In this document: positions 17,117 through 29,292 of the stretch, in pieces
Position numbering within the stretch: position 1 is the first letter of the stretch
Layout: each line of letters starts with the position of its first letter
Assembly: GCF_002217755.1 (NCBI RefSeq)
Contig: NZ_BCFL01000016.1
Coordinates: 1-64,000 of the forward strand
From: Streptomyces hyaluromycini
Lineage (GTDB): Bacteria > Actinomycetota > Actinomycetes > Streptomycetales > Streptomycetaceae
DNA: 64,000 bases
Reading direction: 5' to 3'
Program-made: the position numbers and the translations under genes
Notes under the pieces: generated by a model
What the model was told of the DNA's origin: nothing
Database searches by the model: none
What the model saw: only the letters and a program-made list of their open reading frames with translations

Positions 17117-20100
17117 TCACGCGGGGACCCGCACGCCCGCCAGGTTCCCGAGCATCCGCCGGGTGCTCGGGCCGACCACCGCGGCCCATTCCTGCGGGGT
17201 GTCGGTGAGCCAGCGGGCCATCAGGGCGGCGAATCCGGGCACGTGCCGGCCGAGGTCGACCAGCCCGCGGTCGAACAGGGTTGCCCCGTCCGGGGTACGG
17301 ACGAGCAGCAGCCCGGTCCGCCTGACCAGCTCGCGCATCCCGTCGCCGTCGTCCTCGCGCTGTGCGGCGGCCGCGTGCAGCAGCGCGTCGAGGACGCCCG
17401 GGTCCCGCTCACGGTCCAGCAGGAACTCCAGGAGCTCCTGGCGCAGCGGCCGCGAGACGGGGGTGCCGGCCGCGCCGAGTACGGTCGCGAGGGCCGCCCG
17501 GACCGGCTCGGGGCCGTCGTCGAGCAGCTCGGTGACCAGCGGCAGCAGGACGGTACGGGCCTCGGTGCCCTGGTCGAGGCGGCGCTCGACGAACCCGGCC
17601 ACCTGTCCGGCGAGCTCCGGCCGCAGCTCGGCGACCTCCAGCACCAGCTCGGTGATCCGCTGGGCGAGCGCGGGTGTGGTGACGTGGGCGAGGGTGCGCA
17701 GCACCTGTGCGGCGTCCGGTCCGCGCAGCCGGGCGCGGAAGGCCTCCAGCACCTCGTCGGGGTGGGTGACCAGGGCCGGGACCAGGGCGGCCGGCGTGAG
17801 CTGGTGGTCGCCGGTGGCGAAGTGCCGTAGCGCCTGCGGGAGATGGCGGGCGCGGGTGCCCGGGTCGCGGACCAGCAGGGCGAGGGCGCCGCCGTGCACG
17901 GTGCAGTCGGCCGGGCGGGCGAGCAGGGCGAGCGCGGCATAGCGGAGCAGTTCGCGGTCGGGTTCGCTGCGGACGTGCGGGGCGGTGCGCAGCCCGTGGG
18001 CCATGGCGGCCACCCGGCGGGCCGGCCGCTCGTCGTGCGCCCAGCGGTCCACGGCCCGGCACACCGCCGACGGCTCGTCCTCGGCGAGTACGGCGAGCAA
18101 CTCGTCACCGCGCCGGTGCGCCGCGTCCACCAGCACCTCGGTCAGCTCGTCCAGGGCCCGGTACCGATGGGTGTGCAGCAGCGCCTGGGCCGCCGTCGCC
18201 ACGGTGGCGTGCGGCATCGCGGGCAACGGCCGTTCGTCGTCGAACCACCGGGTGAGATACGGCTGTACGGCGGTGGGGTCGGCGGCCAGCAGCCGGGCCA
18301 CGGCGTCCAGGTAGCGCGGGACCGTGCCCTCGGGCTCCTCCGCCGGCGGGCGCGTCGGCGGCCGGGTCGGCCGGGCTCCGAAGCGGCCGATGCCCGCGGT
18401 CTCCGGCAGCGGCTCGTCGGCGAGCACCAGCCTGCGCAGCAGATCGAAGCGGTCGGCGGCCGGGAGGGCGAGCGCGGTCCAGAAGTCTGGTCCGAACTCG
18501 GGTGGTGCGGTGTGCTGTTGGCTCACCACGCGGTCGGCGAGCAGCCGCAGCACCCCGGTGTAGGGGGTCGCGTCGGGCAGCCGCAGCAGGGTCTGGGTGA
18601 GCAGGCGCGCGGCCCACCAGGAGCCGGGGTCCAGGTCGAGGGCGTGCGCCAACTCGTCGAGCCGTGGGGCGAGTTGGGTCGGCCCGTAGTCGCGGTCGAG
18701 CAGCAGCAGGGCTTGGACGACCGGGCCGGCCCTGTGGTGCGGGACGGGCAGGGGGTGGGCGCCCAGGGGGGTGCGGGGGCGGTGGACGAGGGCGTGCAGG
18801 GCCTCGTCCAGGTCCAGATGCATGCCCTGGATCCAGTCGGCGAGCTCCTCGTGGGCGAAGCGGTAGCCGCCGCCGGCGGGTACCAGGAGGCCCTCGGTGA
18901 GCACGGCGGAGGCCCAGCCGGAGCCGCCGCCGAGGTGTGCCGGGACGGGCCCCCAGGGGAACACCGCTTCGAACGACTCCCGGTCCAGCTCGCCCTGCCC
19001 GGGGCCGAGGCTGCGCCGGGCGGCCTCGTGCACCTGTCCGGAGACCCGGGCGGCGAGGCGTCGTACGGCCGTACCGCGCAGGCCGTTCTCGGCGGCCAGC
19101 CGGACCGCGATGCGCAGGCACATCAGGTCGAGGTAGGCGGCGAAGACGTCGTGCCGGTCGATCGGGTCGTCGTCGGCCGGGGCGTCCGGGAGGGCGGCGC
19201 GGACCTCGGAGAGCAGGCGCAGGGCGAGCGGGTGGCGGGCGTCGCGCTCGATGAGGGCGTTGTCGGGGATGCCGTAGCGGGAGCGGGCGCGGCGGGCCTC
19301 GTCGGGGGTGAGGTCGGTCAGCCGGATGCACGGGGGGTCGCCTTCGGCGCCTTGTCCGTTGCCTGGCCCGTGCCCGTTGCCGTTTCCGTGCAGGAGGTCG
19401 GGTGGGAATTCGGCGCCGGCGCGCTCCCAGTACTCCTCGCGGCAAGCCACGAGCAGGCGGGCGCCGGTGTCGCGCAGCCAGTCCGCGGTGCCCTCGGTCC
19501 AGGCGGGGAGCCGGTGGGCGAGGAACGGGGGCATCTCCTCGGGGCCGTCCAGCAGGAGGAGGAGCGGGCGGCCGGCGCGGACGGCGAGGCGGGCCAGCCG
19601 CTCCACGGTCAACTCACCCAGGTCGCCGGGGAGTTGGGAGCGGGAGGCGGCGACGATCCGGACCGCGCGTTCCAGCGAGCGGCGGGCCGCGGAGGCGACG
19701 GAGTCGTCGGCGTCCTTGAGGTCGGCGCCGCGGAGCCAGAGGGTGGGGGCGGGGTGCGCTTCGCGGTTGCGGCGGGCGGCGAGGGCGGCGAGTTCGGTGG
19801 TGCGGCCCGTTCCGGGGGCGCCTACGAGGGCCAGGACGGTGCCGGTGCCGGTGCCTTCGGCGAAGGCCGACAGTTCCCTTGCGGTGGTCGAGCGTTCGAC
19901 TGGTTGCACGGGGTCGGTGTATTCGCCGGTGAGTGCCATGAAAGGTGGTGGAGCGGCTGCGGGTGCGTGGGGGCCGGTCGCGCAGTTCCCCGCGCCCCTT
20001 TGGGGCGCTCCAGCGCGGGGCGCTGCGGTGCGGGGCGTTCCGGGGTGGGGGGCTGACGTGTGCGGGGGTGTCATGCGGGGGGCCGTGCGGCCTACGTAGC

Positions 20101-20866
20101 CGGCCAGGGCTCCTGGGGGGCCGTCCTGGCCCACGGACGTGGCCGTCAGTTCCAGGACGCCCGCCAGATTCAGGTCGATGCCGTAGGCCGGGACCGTCGC
20201 CGCGTTGGTGGCCAGGAGGTCGGCCAGGGGGCCGCTGCCGGGGTGGTGGAGGGGGACGGCGAAGCCCACGTCCCGCTGGCCGGACTGGAGGGCGGTACCC
20301 AGGACCGCCAGGACCGCGCCGGTCTCCGCGTCGAGGACCGGTCCGCCGGCCGCCCCGCCGCCCAGTCGCAGCGCGTCCCGGCCCGCCGTGCCGATCGCCA
20401 GCTCCAGGGCGTCTTCGAGGAGATGGAAGCGGTCGGTGGCGGTGTACGTCACCTGGGTCGCGGCCAGTACCCGGGCCTCGCGCCAGCGGTCGGCGGCGAT
20501 CCGTACGTAGGTGCCCGCCGGGATGCGTTCCCGTACGGTGATCGGGAGCGGGTCCACGGCCAGGCCCTCGGTGCGGACCAGGGCCAGGTCGAAGGCGGGC
20601 AGCGGGACCACGGCGTCCGAGCCGACCACGCAGGTACGGTCCCCGGCCGCGTGCAGCACGATCCGGGCGAGGCCGTCGACGGCCTCGTGACTGGTGATGA
20701 GCGTGCCGTGATGATCGGCCAGGAAGCCGGTGCCGCGCGGGCGCCCGGCGAGGTCGCGGACCCGGACCAGCCGCTCGTCGAGCCCCGGTGCCGTTTCCTT
20801 CTCCGCCTCCCGCGTACCGTCCGCCGTCCGGCGACCGCTCCCGGTCCGCGGGCCGCGTACCGCCAT
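17117..20866 (-). CDS. Trypsin-fold/STAND-type NTPase protein with catalytic Ser replaced
   Basis: The 1249-residue protein starts at ATG 20866 behind GGGAGG. Residues about 30-215 have a chymotrypsin-like fold with His60 (LITSHEAV) and Asp93 (FDLALVRTE). The serine loop reads GAAGGP (171-176), with Ala173 where the catalytic Ser of GDSGGP should be, so proteolysis is doubtful. A low-complexity linker (about 260-310) follows. The P-loop GAPGTGRTT (349-357) and a Walker B-like RPLLLLLDGPEE then define a STAND/NACHT-like NTPase. The long C-terminal half (about 600-1249) is Leu/Ala-rich with HEAT-like helical periodicity. Together these suggest a sensor or signalling ATPase; the ligand is unknown. 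There is no signal peptide. Confidence 0.8.
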   Translation of the reverse strand: MAVRGPRTGSGRRTADGTREAEKETAPGLDERLVRVRDLAGRPRGTGFLADHHGTLITSHEAVDGLARIVLHAAGDRTCVVGSDAVVPLPAFDLALVRTEGLAVDPLPITVRERIPAGTYVRIAADRWREARVLAATQVTYTATDRFHLLEDALELAIGTAGRDALRLGGGAAGGPVLDAETGAVLAVLGTALQSGQRDVGFAVPLHHPGSGPLADLLATNAATVPAYGIDLNLAGVLELTATSVGQDGPPGALAGYVGRTAPRMTPPHTSAPHPGTPRTAAPRAGAPQRGAGNCATGPHAPAAAPPPFMALTGEYTDPVQPVERSTTARELSAFAEGTGTGTVLALVGAPGTGRTTELAALAARRNREAHPAPTLWLRGADLKDADDSVASAARRSLERAVRIVAASRSQLPGDLGELTVERLARLAVRAGRPLLLLLDGPEEMPPFLAHRLPAWTEGTADWLRDTGARLLVACREEYWERAGAEFPPDLLHGNGNGHGPGNGQGAEGDPPCIRLTDLTPDEARRARSRYGIPDNALIERDARHPLALRLLSEVRAALPDAPADDDPIDRHDVFAAYLDLMCLRIAVRLAAENGLRGTAVRRLAARVSGQVHEAARRSLGPGQGELDRESFEAVFPWGPVPAHLGGGSGWASAVLTEGLLVPAGGGYRFAHEELADWIQGMHLDLDEALHALVHRPRTPLGAHPLPVPHHRAGPVVQALLLLDRDYGPTQLAPRLDELAHALDLDPGSWWAARLLTQTLLRLPDATPYTGVLRLLADRVVSQQHTAPPEFGPDFWTALALPAADRFDLLRRLVLADEPLPETAGIGRFGARPTRPPTRPPAEEPEGTVPRYLDAVARLLAADPTAVQPYLTRWFDDERPLPAMPHATVATAAQALLHTHRYRALDELTEVLVDAAHRRGDELLAVLAEDEPSAVCRAVDRWAHDERPARRVAAMAHGLRTAPHVRSEPDRELLRYAALALLARPADCTVHGGALALLVRDPGTRARHLPQALRHFATGDHQLTPAALVPALVTHPDEVLEAFRARLRGPDAAQVLRTLAHVTTPALAQRITELVLEVAELRPELAGQVAGFVERRLDQGTEARTVLLPLVTELLDDGPEPVRAALATVLGAAGTPVSRPLRQELLEFLLDRERDPGVLDALLHAAAAQREDDGDGMRELVRRTGLLLVRTPDGATLFDRGLVDLGRHVPGFAALMARWLTDTPQEWAAVVGPSTRRMLGNLAGVRVPA
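19976..20000 (+). repeat. Copy of a common Streptomyces intergenic repeat inside a gene
   Basis: The stretch around CGCGCAGTTCCCCGCGCCCC matches intergenic copies at 30742-30773, 36660-36689 and (inverted) 57347-57380. Here it lies inside the STAND-type gene and encodes the linker QRGAGNCATGPH (about residues 289-300) between the protease-like and NTPase domains. Confidence 0.8.
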
Positions 20867-20897
20867 GATCGAACCTCCCCGCCCGTACACCCGTGCC

Positions 20898-21001
20898 CAA
20901 GGGCCTGTCCGGCGGACCCAGCCGCAGACGCGGGCTGTGCCACGCCCATCTGCCGCGTTGTCGTCGATTTCCTGCGACTGGATCCGCCGGACAGGCCCTT
21001 G
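20898..21001. repeat. MITE-like element with 19-base terminal inverted repeats
   Basis: The exact 19-base inverted repeats 20898-20916 and 20983-21001 (CAAGGGCCTGTCCGGCGGA type) enclose 66 bases without a reading frame. It lies in the 360-base gap between the STAND-type gene and truB, and I see no clear target duplication. Similar GGGCCTGTCCGGCGGA ends are frequent between Streptomyces genes, to my knowledge. The rest of 20867-21226 holds no gene that I can support. Confidence 0.65.
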
Positions 21002-21226
21002 TCTTCGACCGTAGGGGCGAAATGATCAGCGGGACAGAGCGGGCGGTGAACGCGCCCCCCTCTGCTCCCCCGGTTCACTCCGAGCGCCTGCTCGGTCGGG
21101 TGAATAGGCCGGGGCGGGTGGATACACCCTAGGGGTGGGGGGAACCGAGGGGGGACCGTGGAGCGGCGGCGGCGCCAGACCCCGTGGTCGCCGCTCCACG
21201 GGCAGGGCCCAACGGGCCCAGCGGGC

Positions 21227-22132
21227 TCAGGTGAAGACGGCGAGGCTCTTCGCCTTGCCCTTCTGCTCCTCGACGAGCGCCAGGAAGCGGCCCTCGGGGT
21301 CGAACACGGCGACGGGGCCGGTGCCCGCGTACTCGTCGGGCATCTCCAGGCGCACGCCGTTGACGAGCAGGCGGGCCCGCCTGTCGTCGACGTCCCAGCG
21401 GCGGAACGCGGCCCCGGCCGCCTCCGCGATCGGCATCACGGTCAGCTCCTGCTGGAGCTGGTCGAGGGTGCGCGCGGAGTCCAGCTTGTACGGCCCGACG
21501 CGGGTGCGGCGCAGCGCGGTGAGGTGGCCGCCGACGCCCAGGTCGGCGCCGAGGTCGCGGGCGAGGGCGCGGATGTAGGTGCCGGAGGAGCAGACGACGG
21601 AGACGACCAGGTCGAGGACGGGGGTGCCGTCCTCGGCGACGGCGTCCCGGACGTCGTACACGGCAAACGACGAGACGGTCACCGGGCGGGCCGGGATGTC
21701 GAAGTCCTCGCCGTCCCGAGCGCGCTTGTACGACCGGACACCGTCGATCTTGATGGCGCTGACCTTGGACGGCACCTGCATGATGGCGCCGGTCAGCTTG
21801 GCGATGCCGGCGTCGACGGCCTCGCGGGTGACCTCGGAGGCGTCGGTGGACGAGGTGAGCTCGCCCTCCGCGTCGTCCGTGATGGTGTTCTGGCCGAGGC
21901 GGATCGTCCCCAGGTACTCCTTCTCGGTGAGGGCGAGATGCCCGAGGAGCTTCGTCGCCCGCTCAAGGCCGAGAACGAGGACGCCCGTCGCCATGGGGTC
22001 GAGGGTGCCGGCGTGCCCGACGCGCCGGGTGCGGGCGATGCCCCGCATCTTGGCGACGACGTCGTGCGAGGTGAAGCCCGACGGCTTGTCGACGATGACA
22101 AGGCCGTCGGGCGGGGTGGGCTTGCTGGTCAT
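21227..22132 (-). CDS. truB: tRNA pseudouridine(55) synthase
   Basis: TruB makes pseudouridine 55 in the tRNA T-loop. The 301-residue protein has the conserved DGLVIVDKPSGFTSHDVV N-terminal motif and the catalytic motif GTLDPMATGVLVLGL, with Asp near residue 45. It continues through the PUA-like C-terminal region, which includes PDEYAGTGPVAVFD. Its ATG overlaps the rbfA stop by four bases, so it is translationally coupled as the last gene of the nusA-infB operon. Confidence 0.96.
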   Translation of the reverse strand: MTSKPTPPDGLVIVDKPSGFTSHDVVAKMRGIARTRRVGHAGTLDPMATGVLVLGLERATKLLGHLALTEKEYLGTIRLGQNTITDDAEGELTSSTDASEVTREAVDAGIAKLTGAIMQVPSKVSAIKIDGVRSYKRARDGEDFDIPARPVTVSSFAVYDVRDAVAEDGTPVLDLVVSVVCSSGTYIRALARDLGADLGVGGHLTALRRTRVGPYKLDSARTLDQLQQELTVMPIAEAAGAAFRRWDVDDRRARLLVNGVRLEMPDEYAGTGPVAVFDPEGRFLALVEEQKGKAKSLAVFT

Positions 22133-22608
22133 TCGGTGGCGTCGTCCGTCTCGTCGGCCTCGGCAGCGATCTCCGCCTCGCCGTCGGAACCCGGCTTCTT
22201 GTACGGGTCGGCCTCACCGGCGTAGTCGGCGCCCGCGGAGGCCTCGCGGACCTTCTGGTCGGACTGGCGCGCCCGGTCGAGGAGGTCCTCGATGTTCCGG
22301 GCGGTGTCCGGCAGGGCGTCCGCGACGAAGGCGAGGGTCGGCGTGAACTTCACGCCGGCGGCCCGGCCGACCTCCGACCGGAGAATGCCCTTGGCGCTCT
22401 CCAGGCCGGCGGCAGCGGCCTTCCGCTCCTCCTCGTCGCCGTACACCGTGTAGAAGACGGTCGCCTCCCTGAGGTCACCGGTGACCCGGGTGTCCGTGAT
22501 GGTGACGTGAGTGCCGAGCCGCGGGTCCTTGATCCCGCGCTGCAGCTTCTGGGCCACCACCTCTCGGATGAGGTCCGCCAGCCTTTTAGCCCGCGCGTTG
22601 TCGGCCAC
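22129..22608 (-). CDS. rbfA: Ribosome-binding factor A
   Basis: RbfA is a 30S maturation factor acting on the 16S 5' helix, important in the cold. The 159-residue protein has the single KH-like fold with VTITDTRVTGDLREATVFYTVYG and the end helices VGRAAGVKFTPTLAFVAD and LPDTARNIEDLL. An acidic tail of about 35 residues follows, as in other actinobacteria. GTG start at 22608. It lies 39 bases after the DUF503 gene and overlaps truB. Confidence 0.95.
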   Translation of the reverse strand: MADNARAKRLADLIREVVAQKLQRGIKDPRLGTHVTITDTRVTGDLREATVFYTVYGDEEERKAAAAGLESAKGILRSEVGRAAGVKFTPTLAFVADALPDTARNIEDLLDRARQSDQKVREASAGADYAGEADPYKKPGSDGEAEIAAEADETDDATE

Positions 22609-22647
22609 TGGTCCGTCTCCCGTTCTTTCTTCTTGTCGTTCTCAGGT

Positions 22648-22941
22648 CTAGTCGTCGTCGCCGTGGAAACGCCGTCGCACGGACAGCAGTTCCACCTCGG
22701 GGCGGCCGGCGACCAGCCGTTCGCACCGGTCGAGTACGTCGGTCAGGTGCGCGGCGTCGCCGGAGACCATGGCAAGGCCGATGCCGGCCCTGCGATGAAG
22801 GTCCAGGTGGTCCACCTCGGCCGCGCTCACGGCGTACTTCCGCTGGAGTTCGGCGACGATCGGGCGGACGACGGAGCGCTTCTCCTTGAGCGAGTGGATG
22901 TCGCCGAGGAGGAGGTCGAAGGACAGGGTCCCCACGTACAT
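22648..22941 (-). CDS. DUF503 (YlxP-like) protein
   Basis: The 97-residue protein (MYVGTLSFDLLLGDIHSLKEKRSVVRPI) matches the DUF503/YlxP family, encoded between infB and rbfA in many Gram-positive bacteria. LKEKRSVV is the conserved signature. Position in the translation operon suggests a role in ribosome assembly or translation, but the function is not established. A large inverted repeat separates it from infB, so transcription may be reduced here. Confidence 0.9.
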   Translation of the reverse strand: MYVGTLSFDLLLGDIHSLKEKRSVVRPIVAELQRKYAVSAAEVDHLDLHRRAGIGLAMVSGDAAHLTDVLDRCERLVAGRPEVELLSVRRRFHGDDD

Positions 22942-23037
22942 GTATGTATCCGGTTAACCCGCCGGTACGGGATCGATGGCCCTGTCAGGAACGGTACCCC
23001 GTCCCTGCCGGGGGCTCGACCGACTTTCCTCAGCCGT

Positions 23038-23184
23038 CACGGGGCTTGGCCCCGGGCCCCGGCCCCGCCCGCCCACCACCCGACTCGGTGGGTTGAGAGG
23101 GTGGCCCTTCGGTCGAAGCCTTCTCGGCCGACCGAGTCGGGTGGTGGGCGGGCGAAGGCCCGGGGTCCGGGGCTAAGCCCCGTG
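23038..23184. terminator. Very long inverted repeat downstream of infB
   Basis: The core arms 23066-23089 and 23131-23154 are perfect over 24 bases. Imperfect pairing extends outward to 23038 and 23184, giving arms of roughly 55 bases and a loop of about 41. It fills much of the 317-base gap between infB and the DUF503 gene, which contains no gene. It is probably a terminator or attenuator inside the operon. Confidence 0.75.
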
Positions 23185-23258
23185 GCGGTCGCATCCCGAC
23201 GGGAAAAGTACCGGCCGACGGTACCGAAGTCCCGTCGGCCGGCTACCAACCGTAGGCC

Positions 23259-26378
<3,120 letters not shown>

Positions 26379-26532
26379 TTCGCTCCTTTTAGGTCCGGGT
26401 GCGTCCGGACCGTCGCTACTTCATGGGCGTACTCATCGCGTGCTCATCGAGTGCTCATCGCAATCTCGACCTACTTCCAACTCGCGGGGTACCAGAGCCG
26501 CACGGACGTTCCGAACGACGCTTCTTACGGTG

Positions 26533-26802
26533 TTACTGCTCGACGTACCGGCGCAACGCCTTTACGTCCAGCGGGCCCGGGGCACGGAGCGCCCGCGGGA
26601 GTGCCCGGCGGCGCACCGCCTGGTCCAGACAGACCTGGGCGGGGTGTACATATGCACCCCGGCCGGGCAGCGTACCGCGAGGATCGGGGACGCATTCGTC
26701 CTCGACCGCCACGATCCGCAGCAGTTCGGTCTTGGCCGCTCGCTGCCTGCACCCCACACAGGTGCGCTCAGGGCATGCGCGGGCACGCGTCCGGCCAGAC
26801 AC
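26533..26802 (-). CDS. YlxR (DUF448) RNA-binding protein
   Basis: The 89-residue basic protein has the YlxR signature CVGCRQR near residue 15, followed by LLRIVA and DPRGTLPGRGAYVHP. YlxR family members bind RNA and sit between nusA and infB in many bacteria; in B. subtilis YlxR is reported to affect gene expression and RNase P. GTG start at 26802. It lies between nusA and infB, as expected. Confidence 0.9.
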   Translation of the reverse strand: MSGRTRARACPERTCVGCRQRAAKTELLRIVAVEDECVPDPRGTLPGRGAYVHPAQVCLDQAVRRRALPRALRAPGPLDVKALRRYVEQ

Positions 26803-26898
26803 TGCTAAGTCTACCTCCCCGCACCGACCTCACCCCTTCGGGGCAAAGATCGAACGACTGTTGTCGTAATCCAAGCGACCTGCGGCTTGGAACTATTC

Positions 26899-26927
26899 CC
26901 CCCGTCCGGGTGAACCCCGGACGGGGG
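26899..26927 (-). terminator. Hairpin between nusA and ylxR
   Basis: CCCCCGTCCGGG (26899-26910) pairs with its complement (26916-26927) around a five-base loop. It lies 23 bases after the nusA stop, inside the operon. A NusA-sensitive attenuator between nusA and infB is possible and would make biological sense, but this is inference. Confidence 0.7.
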
Positions 26928-26949
26928 CCGACGCCATCCGCCGAGTGAT

Positions 26950-27936
26950 CTACTCGGACATCTGTTCGGTATCCGGGCGGATGTCGATCCGCCAGCCGGT
27001 GAGCCGGGCGGCGAGCCGGGCGTTCTGTCCCTCTTTGCCGATCGCCAGCGACAGCTGGTAGTCCGGCACGGTGACCCGGGCGGACCGGGACGCCAGGTCC
27101 ACGACCTCGACCTTGGAGACGCGGGCCGGGGACAGCGCGTTCGCCACCATCTCGGCCGGGTCGTCCGACCAGTCGACGATGTCGATCTTCTCGCCGTTCA
27201 GTTCGCCCATGACGTTGCGGACCCGGCCGCCCATGGGGCCGATACAGGCGCCCTTGGCGTTCAGACCCGAACGGGTGGAGCGGACCGCGATCTTCGTACG
27301 GTGACCGGCCTCGCGGGCGATGGCGGCGATCTCGACGGACCCGTCCGCGATCTCCGGCACCTCGAGGGCGAAGAGCTTCTTCACCAGGTTGGGGTGCGTA
27401 CGGGACAGGGTCACGGACGGGCCGCGGACGCCCTTCGCCACCCGTACGACGTACGACCGCAGCCGCAGCCCGTGCGGGTAGGTCTCACCGGGGACCTGCT
27501 CCTGCACCGGCAGGATGGCCTCCAGCTTGCCGATGTCGACGAGCACGTTCTTCGGGTCGCGGCCCTGCTGGACCACTCCGGTGACGATGTCGCCCTCGCG
27601 GCCGGCGTACTCGCCGAGCGTGGCGTCGTCCTCGGCGTCGCGCAGCCGCTGCAGGATCACCTGCTTGGCGGTGGTGGCGGCGATCCGCCCGAAGCCCGAC
27701 GGGGTGTCGTCGAACTCGCGCGCCTCCTGCCCCTCCTCCAGGTCCTCGGGATCCTCCTTCGCCCACACGGTCACGTGCCCGGTGTTCCGGTCGAGCACCA
27801 CGCGCGCGTGGCGGCGGCTTCCCTCGGTGCGGTGATAGGCGATGAGGAGGGCCGACTCGATCGCCTCGACCAGCAGGTCGAAGGAGATCTCCTTCTCCCG
27901 AACCAAGCCCCGCAGGGCGCTCATGTCGATGTCCAC
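26950..27936 (-). CDS. nusA: Transcription termination/antitermination factor NusA
   Basis: NusA binds RNA polymerase and nascent RNA and tunes pausing and termination. The 328-residue protein has the N-terminal polymerase-binding domain, the S1 domain ([20 protein letters not shown], about 120-190) and KH1/KH2 ([21 protein letters not shown] and [18 protein letters not shown]). It lacks the acidic C-terminal repeats of E. coli NusA, as is normal for actinobacteria. GTG start at 27936, two bases after the rimP stop. Confidence 0.96.
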   Translation of the reverse strand: MDIDMSALRGLVREKEISFDLLVEAIESALLIAYHRTEGSRRHARVVLDRNTGHVTVWAKEDPEDLEEGQEAREFDDTPSGFGRIAATTAKQVILQRLRDAEDDATLGEYAGREGDIVTGVVQQGRDPKNVLVDIGKLEAILPVQEQVPGETYPHGLRLRSYVVRVAKGVRGPSVTLSRTHPNLVKKLFALEVPEIADGSVEIAAIAREAGHRTKIAVRSTRSGLNAKGACIGPMGGRVRNVMGELNGEKIDIVDWSDDPAEMVANALSPARVSKVEVVDLASRSARVTVPDYQLSLAIGKEGQNARLAARLTGWRIDIRPDTEQMSE

Positions 27937-27938
27937 GG

Positions 27939-28448
27939 CTACGCCTCCTCCTCTTCCGTCATGTCCTTGTTGTCCTTGCGGTTGAACTCGACCTGCACAC
28001 GCGCCTTGTCGATCTCGGCGAAGCCCAGTCTGCGGCCGGTCGCCTTGCGCCCCTTGACACCGGGCACTTCCAGATCGAGGCCCTCGTCGTCGACGTCCAG
28101 GATCCTGGCGACCAGTTCCCCGCCCTCGGCCAGCTGGAACCGCACCAGGCGGTCCACGGCGCGCAGGTAGTGCCGGTGCTCCGTGAGCTGGCGCTCCGCA
28201 CCGGGGGTGCCGACCTCCAGGGTGTACTCCCCCTCGCCCATGGCGTCCGTCTCGTCGAGCCTCGCCGAGAGCTCACGGCTCACATCGGCGATCTGGTCCA
28301 GGTCCGCCCCGGCATCGGAATCGACGACGACACGCAGCACGCGCTTGCGTCCGACGGAGTCCACGGCGATCTCTTCGAGATCCAGTCCCTGGGAGGTGAC
28401 GAGCGGTTCCAGGAGCTCTCGCAGCCTCTCGCTCTGGGTGGTGCTCAT
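27939..28448 (-). CDS. rimP: Ribosome maturation factor RimP
   Basis: RimP helps 30S subunit assembly. The 169-residue protein starts at ATG 28448 ([21 protein letters not shown]), carries [29 protein letters not shown] and [24 protein letters not shown] typical of the family, and ends in an acidic tail. It is the first gene of the nusA-infB operon, tightly coupled to nusA. Confidence 0.94.
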   Translation of the reverse strand: MSTTQSERLRELLEPLVTSQGLDLEEIAVDSVGRKRVLRVVVDSDAGADLDQIADVSRELSARLDETDAMGEGEYTLEVGTPGAERQLTEHRHYLRAVDRLVRFQLAEGGELVARILDVDDEGLDLEVPGVKGRKATGRRLGFAEIDKARVQVEFNRKDNKDMTEEEEA

Positions 28449-28616
28449 CCGGGTGACTCCTCGGCCGCGTGTGCTGTTGTGGGATGGGGCGCGTGTCTGG
28501 TCAAAGGGTATCGGGTCGCGGGGGGTGTTGCGTGCGCGTGCCTCCGGCGGGGGGGCCGTTCGCCTACGGGGGGGAGCTGTGGTTTGTGGGCGGGTGCGGG
28601 TTCGGTGGGGGCTTGT

Positions 28617-28669
28617 CGCGCCCACGCGGCGGAGCCGCAAATTGATACGGCCTCGCGCCCCTTAGGGGG
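28617..28669. repeat. Streptomyces-type intergenic repeat (CGCGGCGGAGCCGCA class)
   Basis: The stretch contains CGCGGCGGAGCCGCAAATTG followed by a CCCCTTAGGGGG stem, a motif I recognise as frequent between Streptomyces genes. It lies in the 337-base divergent region between rimP and a lipoprotein gene. The rest of 28449-28785 must hold both promoters but shows no gene. Confidence 0.6.
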
Positions 28670-28785
28670 TTGTCGCTGGGGGCGTCGGGGCGGTGACGTT
28701 GGTTGGGGGGATGCGCGGGTACCGTGATCACGGCGGAGTGCATGTCCGCCCGTGTGTTCGTACGAGCCCCCTGAGGACGTCTGCC

Positions 28786-29292
28786 GTGTCGTTCCCCTCT
28801 CTGTTGCGCAGAAGGAGCCTGATCGTTTCGGTGGCCTCGGCTGCCGTGCTGGTGGGCTGCTCCACCGATCCGGACTCCGCCGGGAACGGGGGGAGTCCGT
28901 CGGTGTCCGCACGGGCACGCGCGCGTGCGGCACGGGACAGTCGGGGGCTGCTGCGGCAGTACGACGCCGTCCTCGCCGCCCATCCGGGGCTCGCGGAGCG
29001 GTTGCGGCCGTTGCGCGCGGAAGTGGCGGCGCACGCGGCGGCGTTCGAGGAGGGCACGGCCTCGCCCACGGCGACCGGCTCGCCGTCGGCCACGGCGTCC
29101 CCGTCGGCCTCGCCGACCGTGCCCGCCGACGAGAAGTCCGCGCTCGCGTCGCTGGCCGCCGCCGAGCGGAGCCTCGCCGACCGGCGGGCCAAGGCGCTGC
29201 TCGACGTGCCGGGCGAGCTGGCACGGCTGCTGGCCGGGGTGGCTGCGGCCGGCGCGGGGCACGCGTACCTGCTGACGAAGGGTGACCAGTGA
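28786..29292 (+). CDS. Small lipoprotein, unknown function
   Basis: The product is 168 residues from GTG 28786, with GAGGA nine bases upstream. The N terminus MSFPSLLRRRSLIVSVAS leads to the lipobox VLVGC with the lipidated Cys25, so it should sit on the outer face of the membrane. The rest is Ala/Arg-rich helical, with a Ser/Thr/Pro tract (about 87-110) in the middle. Its stop overlaps the start of the ferritin-like gene by four bases, so the two are coupled and probably work together. I do not recognise a characterised family. Confidence 0.75.
   Translation: MSFPSLLRRRSLIVSVASAAVLVGCSTDPDSAGNGGSPSVSARARARAARDSRGLLRQYDAVLAAHPGLAERLRPLRAEVAAHAAAFEEGTASPTATGSPSATASPSASPTVPADEKSALASLAAAERSLADRRAKALLDVPGELARLLAGVAAAGAGHAYLLTKGDQ

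Noticed and set aside
26950..27936. NusA missing C-terminal acidic repeats, as a possible truncation
   Set aside because: Actinobacterial NusA normally ends after KH2, so the 328-residue length is complete.
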